Source: CAZAGD01 sp049699975 (lineage in GTDB: Bacteria > Desulfobacterota > SM23-61). Taken from it: a DNA stretch of 6,045 nt. Below are positions 1-5,452 of the stretch, one piece after another (the stretch's first letter is position 1; the number at the start of each line of letters is the position of its first letter). The position numbers were made by a program, and so were the translations under genes. The notes beneath the pieces are model-generated. The model was not told the DNA's origin, made no database searches, and saw nothing but the letters and a program-made list of their open reading frames with translations. The stretch spans positions 1 to 6,045 of the forward strand of contig JBNAWB010000213.1 in assembly GCA_049699975.1 (NCBI GenBank), given 5' to 3'.

Positions 1-32
1 CTTCTTCTCCCGCCGATGCTTCTTCATTCATG

Positions 33-65
33 CCCGCCTCTGGCCTGCCTCGGGCCTGCCCCGGG
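33..65. repeat. Three tandem 11-base GC-rich repeats
   Basis: Three head-to-tail 11-base units are visible: CCCGCCTCTGG (33-43), CCTGCCTCGGG (44-54) and CCTGCCCCGGG (55-65). Units 2 and 3 differ at one base and units 1 and 2 at two. Because 11 is not a multiple of three, the array would shift frame from unit to unit, which argues against a coding amino-acid repeat. It lies at the window edge, so more copies could exist only if they lie before unit 1; the bases directly before 33 do not obviously match the unit. Confidence 0.6.
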
Positions 66-106
66 CACTTCCAAAAATAAAAATTCCTCTAATAATCCCA
101 CCCTTA

Positions 107-139
107 AGTGATGGATTACGCTTGCTGTAACTCATCACT
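107..139. other. Stem-loop in the leader region
   Basis: AGTGATG (107-113) pairs perfectly with CATCACT (133-139). The stem continues, after a G-T wobble and one mismatch, with TTAC (116-119) against GTAA (127-130), leaving a 7-base loop. It is not followed by a T run on either strand, so it is not a standard intrinsic terminator. Its role is unknown. It could be the end of an upstream transcript, an operator-like dyad or a mobile palindromic repeat. Confidence 0.55.
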
Positions 140-168
140 AAAAAGGAGGAATGAGGCTGAGTCGTAAG

Positions 169-208
169 GTCATCGCGAGGGAGCGGAGCAATGGGCGATC
201 TCGTAATG
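169..208. repeat. Palindromic dispersed-repeat-like element
   Basis: The sequence begins GTCATCGCGAGG, continues GAGCGGAGCAAT and ends GCGATCTCG. This closely resembles the short palindromic repeats with a GTCATTGCGAG start, a GAGCGAAGC middle and a GCAATCTC end that I remember as scattered through intergenic regions of many bacteria. Outer arms CATCGCGAG (171-179) and CTCGTAATG (200-208) pair at eight of nine positions, counting one G-T wobble. Assignment rests on remembered resemblance and on the dyad; copy number in the genome cannot be seen here. Confidence 0.55.
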
Positions 209-227
209 CATTGAAATTTAGCTTATT

Positions 228-254
228 CTTTAAAATGGCCGGCATTTACTAAAG
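228..254. other. Imperfect stem-loop in the leader region
   Basis: CTTTA then AAATG (228-237) pairs with CATTT then ACTAAAG (243-254) through ten base pairs, with a 2-base bulge (AC at 248-249) and a 5-base GCCGG loop. No T run follows. It is the third hairpin within about 150 bases. Function is not assigned. Confidence 0.4.
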
Positions 255-323
255 CGAAAAATTAAAAATGTTAGGCAGTCAAAAATTTTTTAAAAAAAAT
301 TAGCTCGGGTCATTAATAAAAGG

Positions 324-353
324 TTGACATATTATTTTTAATTATGGTATGCA
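324..353 (+). promoter_or_regulatory. Sigma70-like promoter candidate for the por operon
   Basis: A perfect TTGACA -35 hexamer lies at 324-329. The best-spaced -10 candidates are TATGCA (348-353, 18-base spacer) and GGTATG (346-351, 16-base spacer), both weak matches to TATAAT. Transcription would begin near 360 and give a leader of about 65 bases before porG. The A/T-rich tract at 281-300 lies upstream and could bend the DNA. The -35 is convincing; the -10 is not, so the site may need an activator. Confidence 0.5.
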
Positions 354-425
354 AAAAATATAGCTTGATTTGCTGAAAAAAATAAATTTCGCCATAGGCT
401 AAGGAAATAAAAGGGGAAAATTAAA

Positions 426-974
426 ATGATCGAGGTCAGATTTCATGGTCGCGGTGGGCAAGGGGCAGTAACTTCAGCCGAGATGCTGGCCTTGGCAGCC
501 ATAGAAGAAGGTAAATATGCGCAAGGATTTCCCAGCTTTGGACCCGAAAGAAGAGGCGCACCAGTGGTGGCCTTTGCGCGGGTGAATGATAAACCGATTC
601 GCCTGCGCTCAAAAATTTATCAGCCAGATGTGGTGGTTGTCTTAGATCCGAGTCTTTTAAAGATTATGGATCCATCTCAGGGATTAAAGGACAGTGGTTT
701 ATTAATCATAAATTCGCATAAAACAATTGAGCTGATTCGCCAAGAGTTTGGGTATCAGATGCGTTTAGCCGTGGTCGATGCCGAACGGATAGCCAGAGAA
801 GAATTAGGCCTGCCCATAACCAATACCACCATGCTGGGGGCTCTGGTTAAAGCCAGCGGGATTGTAAACCTGGACTCGTTTCTTCCCCCTTTGAAAGCGC
901 GCTTTGGAAGGGCTATGGAAAGAAATGAAAGGGCATTGCGCCGAGCATTTGAGGAGACTATTTTGAGTGCCTAA
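426..974 (+). CDS. porG: Pyruvate:ferredoxin oxidoreductase, gamma subunit
   Basis: This is the gamma subunit of the four-subunit pyruvate:ferredoxin (flavodoxin) oxidoreductase, which converts pyruvate + CoA to acetyl-CoA + CO2 with ferredoxin as electron carrier, or runs in reverse. The 182-residue length is normal for the family. The N-terminus has the signature FHGRGGQGAVTS (6-17) and the following FPSFGPERRGAPV (35-47). A later NTTMLGA segment (133-139) is also typical. The gamma subunit carries no cofactor motif; it corresponds to the domain of the fused enzyme that packs against the catalytic core. The start is supported by AAGGGG at 411-416, nine bases upstream, and by the conserved core beginning within five residues. 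It is the first gene of porGDAB, and its stop codon touches the left arm of a 13-base inverted repeat. Pyruvate rather than another 2-oxoacid is inferred from the overall subunit set. Confidence 0.93.
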   Translation: MIEVRFHGRGGQGAVTSAEMLALAAIEEGKYAQGFPSFGPERRGAPVVAFARVNDKPIRLRSKIYQPDVVVVLDPSLLKIMDPSQGLKDSGLLIINSHKTIELIRQEFGYQMRLAVVDAERIAREELGLPITNTTMLGALVKASGIVNLDSFLPPLKARFGRAMERNERALRRAFEETILSA

Positions 975-1069
975 GACTAAAGCTACAAATCATCTTTAAC
1001 CTTCCCCATATTTAGATTTTCCCCAAAAATAAAAAAGGAGGTTTAGAGGTTTAAAGGTAGCTTTAGTCT
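974..1069. repeat. Perfect 13-base inverted repeat spanning the porG-porD gap
   Basis: AGACTAAAGCTAC (974-986), which includes the last base of the porG stop codon, is the exact reverse complement of GTAGCTTTAGTCT (1057-1069). The stem can extend inward: CTTTAACCT (994-1002) pairs with AGGTTTAAAG (1047-1056) with one bulged T, after a 7-base unpaired stretch on the left side. The apical loop is about 44 bases and contains a GGAGG (1037-1041) with no start codon suitably placed. No T run follows, so it does not look like an intrinsic terminator. In porG-porD mRNA it would form a long hairpin just upstream of the porD ribosome binding site. It could be a processing or stability element, or a remnant of a small mobile repeat; no target duplication is evident. 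Confidence 0.75.
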
Positions 1070-1096
1070 GGTTGTATAAATAAAAGGAGGAGATTA

Positions 1097-1390
1097 ATGG
1101 CCAAACCTATGGAGCAATATGCTTGGGAAGATCTGACTGTGGGCTGCGTCATAACTGAGCCCGGGAATGCCCGGGAATATAAGACTGGTGATTGGCGATC
1201 TCAGCGGCCTATAGTGGATAAGGAACAATGTATTAAATGTGGCGTTTGCTGGGTCTTTTGTCCGGATGCGGCGATTCACAAAACTGCCGAGGGTTACTAC
1301 ATGGCTAATCTGGATTATTGCAAAGGATGCGGCATCTGTGCCCGGGAGTGTTTGACTGGTTGTATTACCATGGTGGAGGAAGAAAAATAA
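1097..1390 (+). CDS. porD: Pyruvate:ferredoxin oxidoreductase, delta (ferredoxin-like) subunit
   Basis: This 97-residue protein is the 2x[4Fe-4S] subunit that passes electrons from the PorB cluster to external ferredoxin. The N-terminal 40 residues contain the PorD-type segment EPGNAREYKTGDWR (21-34), which separates it from plain ferredoxins. The first cluster motif is C45-x2-C48-x2-C51-x3-C55-P. The second is C75-x2-C78-x2-C81-x3-C85. In the second motif the residue after the fourth cysteine is Leu instead of the usual Pro, and there is an additional Cys89 where an Ala is common. The eight expected ligands are all present, so the protein is probably functional. The start is set by AGGAGG at 1085-1090, six bases before ATG. 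The stop overlaps the porA start by one base (TAATG), implying coupled translation. Confidence 0.92.
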   Translation: MAKPMEQYAWEDLTVGCVITEPGNAREYKTGDWRSQRPIVDKEQCIKCGVCWVFCPDAAIHKTAEGYYMANLDYCKGCGICARECLTGCITMVEEEK

Positions 1391-2565
1391 TGAATAAACG
1401 AGTAGGTATAGAAGTTTCTCTGGCTGTAGCCGAAGCTGTAAAAATGGCTAATGTTGATTGTATTGCAGCTTACCCCATAACACCCCAGACGCATATCGTC
1501 GAACATCTCTCAGAACTCGTGGCTGATGGTCATCTGGATGCAGAATTCATCCCGGTGGAATCGGAGCATTCAGCCATGTCTGTATGTATAGGCACTCAGG
1601 CAGTAGGAGCGCGGACTTTTACTTCTACGAGTGCCCAAGGTTTAGCGCTCATGCATGAGCTCCTCTTTATTGCTTCAGCAATGCGCTTTCCCATCGTTAT
1701 GGCCGTGGTCAACCGGGCCCTTTCGGCCCCATTGAATATCTGGAATGACCATAGTGATATTATGGCTTCCCGCGATTGTGGCTGGATTCAAATTTTTGTG
1801 GATAATGGCCAACAAGCTTATGACCAGACTATCTGTGCTTTTCGCATTGGGGAGGACAGGAGAGTTCTTCTGCCCGTAGCTATTAACATTGACGGCTTTA
1901 GTTTAAGCCACGTAGTGGAAGCAGTTGAATTTTTGAGTCAAGAAGAAGTGAACAGATTTCTTCCTCCTTATCAACCTTTATACCGGATGCACCCAGACCA
2001 ACCAGTGACCATGGGCGCCTTCGCCATGCCGGAGCTATACATGGAGACCAAAAAAGCCCATGATGTAGCCCTGCGCAATTCCTTACCTATAATTAAAGAA
2101 GTATGGGCTGAGTGGAAGGAATTAACTGGTCGAGAATATTCTCCCTTGGAAGAATACCGCTTGGCTGATGCTGAGGTAGGCATTATAGCTGCGGGATCAA
2201 TCTGTGAAGTGATTATGGAAGCTGTTGACCGCCTGCGGAGCGCAGGGGAAAAAGTTGGCCTTTTGAAACTTCGGCTGTGGCGTCCCTTCCCATTTGCGGA
2301 ATTGCGGCAGATGACCTCAGGAGTAAAGAAGCTAATTGTTATCGATCGGGCTCTATCTACGGGTGGACCAGGGGGACCAGTTTTTTCCGAGATCCGTTCT
2401 GCTTTATATGATCAAGAAAATCACCCCCAGGTTTTTGGTTTCATCGCTGGCCTGGGTGGAAGGGATGTTCCTCCGGAACAAATTATAGCCGCCGTGGATT
2501 CGGTCATTAAGGGTATAGACCGACAAGAAGAATATTATTTAATAGGTGTCAGAGAGCGAGGTTAA
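1390..2565 (+). CDS. porA: Pyruvate:ferredoxin oxidoreductase, alpha subunit
   Basis: The alpha subunit forms the pyrimidine-binding side of the ThDP active site together with PorB. I chose ATG at 1390, giving 391 residues. The reading frame is open back to an ATG at 1318, but that would overlap porD by 73 bases and add 24 residues unlike the family. The start at 1390 has GGAGGA at 1375-1380, and the family sequence follows at once. Key segments are AYPITPQT (27-34, with Thr31), VESEH with the conserved Glu59 expected to activate ThDP, TSTSAQG (78-84), and NRALSAPLNIWNDHSD (108-123), whose Arg109 corresponds to the pyruvate-binding arginine of the fused enzyme. The C-terminal domain includes DRALSTGGPGGP (319-330). 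Length and motifs are normal for the archaeal-type four-subunit enzyme, which many anaerobic bacteria also have. It is separated from porB by only three bases. Confidence 0.94.
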   Translation: MNKRVGIEVSLAVAEAVKMANVDCIAAYPITPQTHIVEHLSELVADGHLDAEFIPVESEHSAMSVCIGTQAVGARTFTSTSAQGLALMHELLFIASAMRFPIVMAVVNRALSAPLNIWNDHSDIMASRDCGWIQIFVDNGQQAYDQTICAFRIGEDRRVLLPVAINIDGFSLSHVVEAVEFLSQEEVNRFLPPYQPLYRMHPDQPVTMGAFAMPELYMETKKAHDVALRNSLPIIKEVWAEWKELTGREYSPLEEYRLADAEVGIIAAGSICEVIMEAVDRLRSAGEKVGLLKLRLWRPFPFAELRQMTSGVKKLIVIDRALSTGGPGGPVFSEIRSALYDQENHPQVFGFIAGLGGRDVPPEQIIAAVDSVIKGIDRQEEYYLIGVRERG

Positions 2566-2568
2566 AAA

Positions 2569-3546
2569 ATGGTGGAAGAAAAGAAAGGGAAGAAAAGCAC
2601 ACCTAAGGTTAGACCAACAGACACTGTGCGCGATTTAAAATTCATCAAGGCGAAGAGCTGGCCAGAGGAAGAGTACTTTGTTTCTGGTCACCGTGCCTGC
2701 CAGGGCTGCGCCGAAGCTTTAGCGGTAAGATTTGTGCTGAAGGCCTTAGGACCTGATATCGTAATTGCTAATGCTACAGGATGCATGGAAATTGTTTCCT
2801 CTCCTCTGCCTACTACATCCTGGGCTGTCCCTTGGATTCACGTGGCTTTTGAGAATGCGGCGGCTGTAGCCTCTGGGTTAGAAGCTGGGTTGAAAGCTCT
2901 TATGCGTAAAGGTCGGCTACCACAAAAAGAAATAAAAGCTATTGGCATGGCTGGAGATGGAGGGACTGCAGATATTGGACTTCAAGCTTTGAGTGGAGCT
3001 TTAGAACGTGGTCATAACATGATATATTTCTGTTTTGATAATGAAGCTTATATGAATACAGGCATTCAACGGTCGAGTTCTACCCCTTTTGGAGCTATGA
3101 CCACCACTTCCCCGCCGGGCAAAATGAGTCCGGGGCAAATGACTTGGAAGAAGAACATGCCGGAGATAGCGGCAGCCCATGGCATTCCCTATGTAGCTAC
3201 AGCCTGCGCCAGCTATCCATATGACCTATACGAGAAAGTAAAGAAAGCCCAAGCCATCCAAGGCCCATCTTATATTCATATTCTTTCTGTATGTCCAACG
3301 GGATGGAGGATTCCTTCTGATCAAGCAATCCGCTATGGGCGCTTGGCGGCAGAGACAGGGATTTTTCCTATTTACGAAGTTGACCATGGGAAATATAGGA
3401 TTACTGTAGAATTTCCAAAGCTACGTCCTATTAAAGATTACTTGGAAGGTCAGGGGCGTTTTCGTCATCTGACTCCGGAGTTAATAGCTAAGATCCAAGA
3501 GCGTGTTGAAGCTGAATACGCAGCTTTGAAGGCAAAAGCTGGTTGA
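2569..3546 (+). CDS. porB: Pyruvate:ferredoxin oxidoreductase, beta subunit
   Basis: The beta subunit binds ThDP diphosphate and one [4Fe-4S] cluster and completes the active site with PorA. The 325 residues match the usual length. Four cysteines fit the cluster pattern: C44-x2-C47, C72 (ATGCMEIV) and C242 (SVCPTGWR). The first pair reads HRACQGCA where most relatives have CPGCG, a small divergence. The ThDP/metal motif is GDGGTADIG (129-137) with the later DNEAYMNTG (157-165) supplying Asn158. The first 30 residues are rich in Lys and Glu, before the conserved core. ATG at 2569 is the only sensible start: it lies three bases after the porA stop, with a modest purine-rich GCGAGG upstream, so translation is probably coupled to porA. 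Pyruvate is the likely substrate, though 2-oxobutyrate may also be used by such enzymes. Confidence 0.94.
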   Translation: MVEEKKGKKSTPKVRPTDTVRDLKFIKAKSWPEEEYFVSGHRACQGCAEALAVRFVLKALGPDIVIANATGCMEIVSSPLPTTSWAVPWIHVAFENAAAVASGLEAGLKALMRKGRLPQKEIKAIGMAGDGGTADIGLQALSGALERGHNMIYFCFDNEAYMNTGIQRSSSTPFGAMTTTSPPGKMSPGQMTWKKNMPEIAAAHGIPYVATACASYPYDLYEKVKKAQAIQGPSYIHILSVCPTGWRIPSDQAIRYGRLAAETGIFPIYEVDHGKYRITVEFPKLRPIKDYLEGQGRFRHLTPELIAKIQERVEAEYAALKAKAG

Positions 3547-3571
3547 TGAGCAAAGGTCATTACTTTAAAAT
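3543..3571 (+). promoter_or_regulatory. Possible promoter for asd-ecfT-cobO
   Basis: TTGATG (3543-3548), overlapping the end of porB, and TAAAAT (3566-3571) are separated by exactly 17 bases. They match the sigma70 consensus at four and five of six positions. Transcription would start near 3578, about 25 bases before asd. No terminator hairpin is visible between porB and asd, so read-through from the por genes is also possible. The call rests on pattern only. Confidence 0.4.
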
Positions 3572-3602
3572 AGATAAATAATAATCGAGGGAGAGCAATA
3601 AG

Positions 3603-4625
3603 ATGAGCAGACTATATTCCGTAGCGGTGGCGGGAGCTACAGGAGCAGTTGGCTTAGAAATGATCAAGACTTTGGAACAGCGCCAATTTCCAGTCAGGTC
3701 TCTCAAGCTGCTGGCTTCGGAACGTTCTGTGGGGCGAGAGTTGAATTTCCGGGGCACAAAGATCAAAGTGGAGAAACTGAACCATGATTCTTTTAAAGGA
3801 GTAGAAATTGCTCTTTTTTCTGCGGGTGCAGCCCGGAGCTTGGAGTTTGCCCCGGCAGCCGCTGCGGCGGGCGCGGTGGTCATTGATAATAGCAGTGCCT
3901 TCCGCATGGATCCAGATGTGCCTTTAGTAGTTCCCGAAGTAAATCCGCACGCCATCGCTCAGTACAAAAACAAAGGCATTATCGCTAACCCAAACTGTTC
4001 TACCATTCAAATGGTTGTGGTTTTGAAACCCATTCATGACGTAGCCAAAATTAAACGAGTAGTTGTTTCTACTTATCAGTCAGTTTCGGGCACAGGATTA
4101 AAAGCTATTGATGAACTTCTAAGACAAACCAAAGCTATCCTTAATTCCCAGGAAGTAACTAAAACAGTTTATCCCCACCAGATCGCCTTTAACTGCTTAC
4201 CGCATATTGATTCTTTTTTGGAAAATGGTTACACCAAAGAAGAAATGAAGATGGTTAACGAGACGCAGAAGATAATGGAAGATCCGCAGATCAGGGTCAC
4301 CGCGACCACAGTGCGGGTACCAGTTTTATACGCCCATTCCGAATCAGTGAATATTGAAACAGAGAAGAAGATTACGCCCCAGGAAGTGAGAGAGATTCTC
4401 TCTCAGGCGCCAGGCGTAGTCGTCGTCGACAATCCAAAGCAAAATGAATATCCTTTAGCTATTTACGCCGCCGGCCGGGATGAAACTTTTGTGGGCCGAA
4501 TTAGAGAAGATGAGTCTATCGCTAACGGGATCAACATGTGGATCGTAGCTGATAATATTCGCAAAGGAGCGGCCCTAAATGCCGTCCAAATTGCCGAAAT
4601 CCTGATCGCCCAATACCTTCCATGA
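3603..4625 (+). CDS. asd: Aspartate-semialdehyde dehydrogenase
   Basis: This cytosolic enzyme reduces beta-aspartyl phosphate with NADPH to L-aspartate 4-semialdehyde, the branch point to lysine/diaminopimelate, threonine and methionine. The 340-residue length is typical of the bacterial family. The N-terminal dinucleotide-binding loop is VAGATGAVG (9-17). The catalytic Cys132 sits in ANPNCSTIQ (128-136), followed by TYQSVSGTG (157-165) with Gln159. The expected catalytic His244 is in RVPVLYAHSESVN (237-249), which also supplies Arg237. GAGGGAGAG at 3587-3595, seven bases before ATG, fixes the start. It follows porB after 56 bases and overlaps the next gene by four bases (ATGA), so it is probably cotranscribed with it. 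Nothing is missing; the identification is firm. A functional link to its neighbours is not obvious beyond methionine synthesis often using B12. Confidence 0.96.
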   Translation: MSRLYSVAVAGATGAVGLEMIKTLEQRQFPVRSLKLLASERSVGRELNFRGTKIKVEKLNHDSFKGVEIALFSAGAARSLEFAPAAAAAGAVVIDNSSAFRMDPDVPLVVPEVNPHAIAQYKNKGIIANPNCSTIQMVVVLKPIHDVAKIKRVVVSTYQSVSGTGLKAIDELLRQTKAILNSQEVTKTVYPHQIAFNCLPHIDSFLENGYTKEEMKMVNETQKIMEDPQIRVTATTVRVPVLYAHSESVNIETEKKITPQEVREILSQAPGVVVVDNPKQNEYPLAIYAAGRDETFVGRIREDESIANGINMWIVADNIRKGAALNAVQIAEILIAQYLP

Positions 4626-5422
4626 AGTTTTTAGCTGATATTACCCTCGGGCAGTTTCTGCCCGGGGATTCTTTTCTTCATCGCTTAGACCCCCGGACAA
4701 AATTTATTGCTCTTCTTCTGCTCATGAGTGATGTTTTCTTGATTAGCTCATTCCCTGGCCTTTTGTTTCTGGTAGGGTTTTTCTTTTTAGGTTTATTTTT
4801 ATCCCGCTTATCTTGGTCTTTTGTTTTTCGGGGAATCAGGCCTTTCATCTGGCTTTTTTTGATCGCCGCCGGAATTCATCTCTTTTCTACTCCGGGCCCC
4901 TCGCTCCCCTTTTTCCCCATAAGTTTTATCAATCCCACTTGGACTGGAGCGAATAAAGGAGCTTTGGTGGCTGGCCAACTTTTTTTAACTATCCTCTTTT
5001 CCTCCTTGATGACTTTAACTACCTCTCCTTTACAAATGGTCCACGGCTTGGAAAAAATATTTTATCCTTTAAAAAAACTCCGCGTCCCGGTGGAAGACCT
5101 TTCCATGATGATGATGTTAGCCATAAAATTTATACCCATTCTGCAACAAGAAGCAGATCGGATAATCAAGGCCCAGAGTGCCCGCGGAGTGGATTTTGAA
5201 TCTGGAGGTTTAAGGCAACGAGCCAAAAATATGCTGCCTATTTTAACTCCTCTTTTTAATAGTGTTATTAAAAGAGCGGATGATTTAGCCGTAGCGCTCA
5301 TGGCCAGGGGATACGTAAGCGGAAAAAAGCGAACTCATCTCCATGAGTTGGAAATGAAGGCCAGGGATTGGGGAACGCTACTGGTGGTTGCTTCTTTTTC
5401 TTTTTTGGTAATAAAAATATAG
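4622..5422 (+). CDS. ecfT: ECF transporter transmembrane (T) component, EcfT/CbiQ family
   Basis: The T component couples two ABC-type ATPases to a substrate-binding S protein in energy-coupling-factor importers of vitamins and transition metals. The 266-residue protein starts with the family's conserved ITLGQFLPGDSFLHRLDPRTKF (7-28, Asp23-Pro24-Arg25). Hydrophobic stretches lie near 28-44, 46-61, 72-88, 113-133 and a C-terminal one near 250-265. The cytoplasmic coupling helices carry the two Ala-Arg-Gly signatures, ARG at 187-189 (AQSARGVDF) and at 228-230 (ALMARGY), which dock on the ATPases. There is no good ribosome binding site before ATG 4622; the 4-base overlap with asd suggests translational coupling. 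ATPases and S component are not in the window, so the substrate cannot be read from the sequence. The cobO neighbour suggests cobalt or a corrinoid, weakly. CbiQ is the alternative name if it is a cobalt system. Confidence 0.88.
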   Translation: MKFLADITLGQFLPGDSFLHRLDPRTKFIALLLLMSDVFLISSFPGLLFLVGFFFLGLFLSRLSWSFVFRGIRPFIWLFLIAAGIHLFSTPGPSLPFFPISFINPTWTGANKGALVAGQLFLTILFSSLMTLTTSPLQMVHGLEKIFYPLKKLRVPVEDLSMMMMLAIKFIPILQQEADRIIKAQSARGVDFESGGLRQRAKNMLPILTPLFNSVIKRADDLAVALMARGYVSGKKRTHLHELEMKARDWGTLLVVASFSFLVIKI

Positions 5423-5452
5423 AGCAGCCCAAAAAGCAAGCAGAGGAGAGCT

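Larger units (their letters stand above)
1..425. other. Non-coding leader region upstream of porG
   Basis: No convincing plus-strand gene is present in this stretch. The plus-strand frames are short and give low-complexity peptides. It holds a GC-rich tandem repeat (33-65), three stem-loops (107-139, 171-208, 228-254), an A/T tract of alternating A and T runs (281-300) and a promoter candidate (324-353). Base composition changes sharply from GC-rich in the first 66 bases to very AT-rich after about 210. A minus-strand reading frame begins with ATG at 31-29 and runs off the left edge; it is too short to identify. The region therefore looks like an intergenic region, possibly between divergent genes. 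Confidence 0.7.

Noticed and set aside
107..139. Terminator of an upstream gene
   Set aside because: Neither strand has a T run after the stem; it is described only as a stem-loop.
151..252. Small plus-strand reading frame of 33 codons starting ATG at 151 behind a GGAGG
   Set aside because: The GGAGG ends only about one base before the ATG, too close for normal initiation. The frame runs straight through the palindromic repeat, and the peptide resembles no family I know.
974..1069. Intrinsic terminator between porG and porD
   Set aside because: The hairpin is strong but is followed by GGTTGTATAAAT, without a T run, and porD belongs to the same enzyme. A terminator here would be counterproductive unless partial.
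1075..1080. TATAAA as a -10 box for porD
   Set aside because: No acceptable -35 lies 16-18 bases upstream, and transcription would begin inside the porD ribosome binding site.
1318..1389. Longer porA start at ATG 1318
   Set aside because: It would overlap most of the second cluster motif of porD and add 24 residues unlike PorA. The ATG at 1390 has a good ribosome binding site and is followed immediately by family sequence.
3560..3955. Minus-strand reading frame of about 130 codons opposite asd
   Set aside because: It lies opposite the conserved N-terminal half of asd, has low-complexity Ala/Ser/Leu composition and no family resemblance. It is a by-product of asd codon use.
5062..5301. Minus-strand reading frame opposite ecfT (and similar ones opposite porD, porA and cobO)
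   Set aside because: These all lie fully within firmly identified genes and show no recognisable domains.
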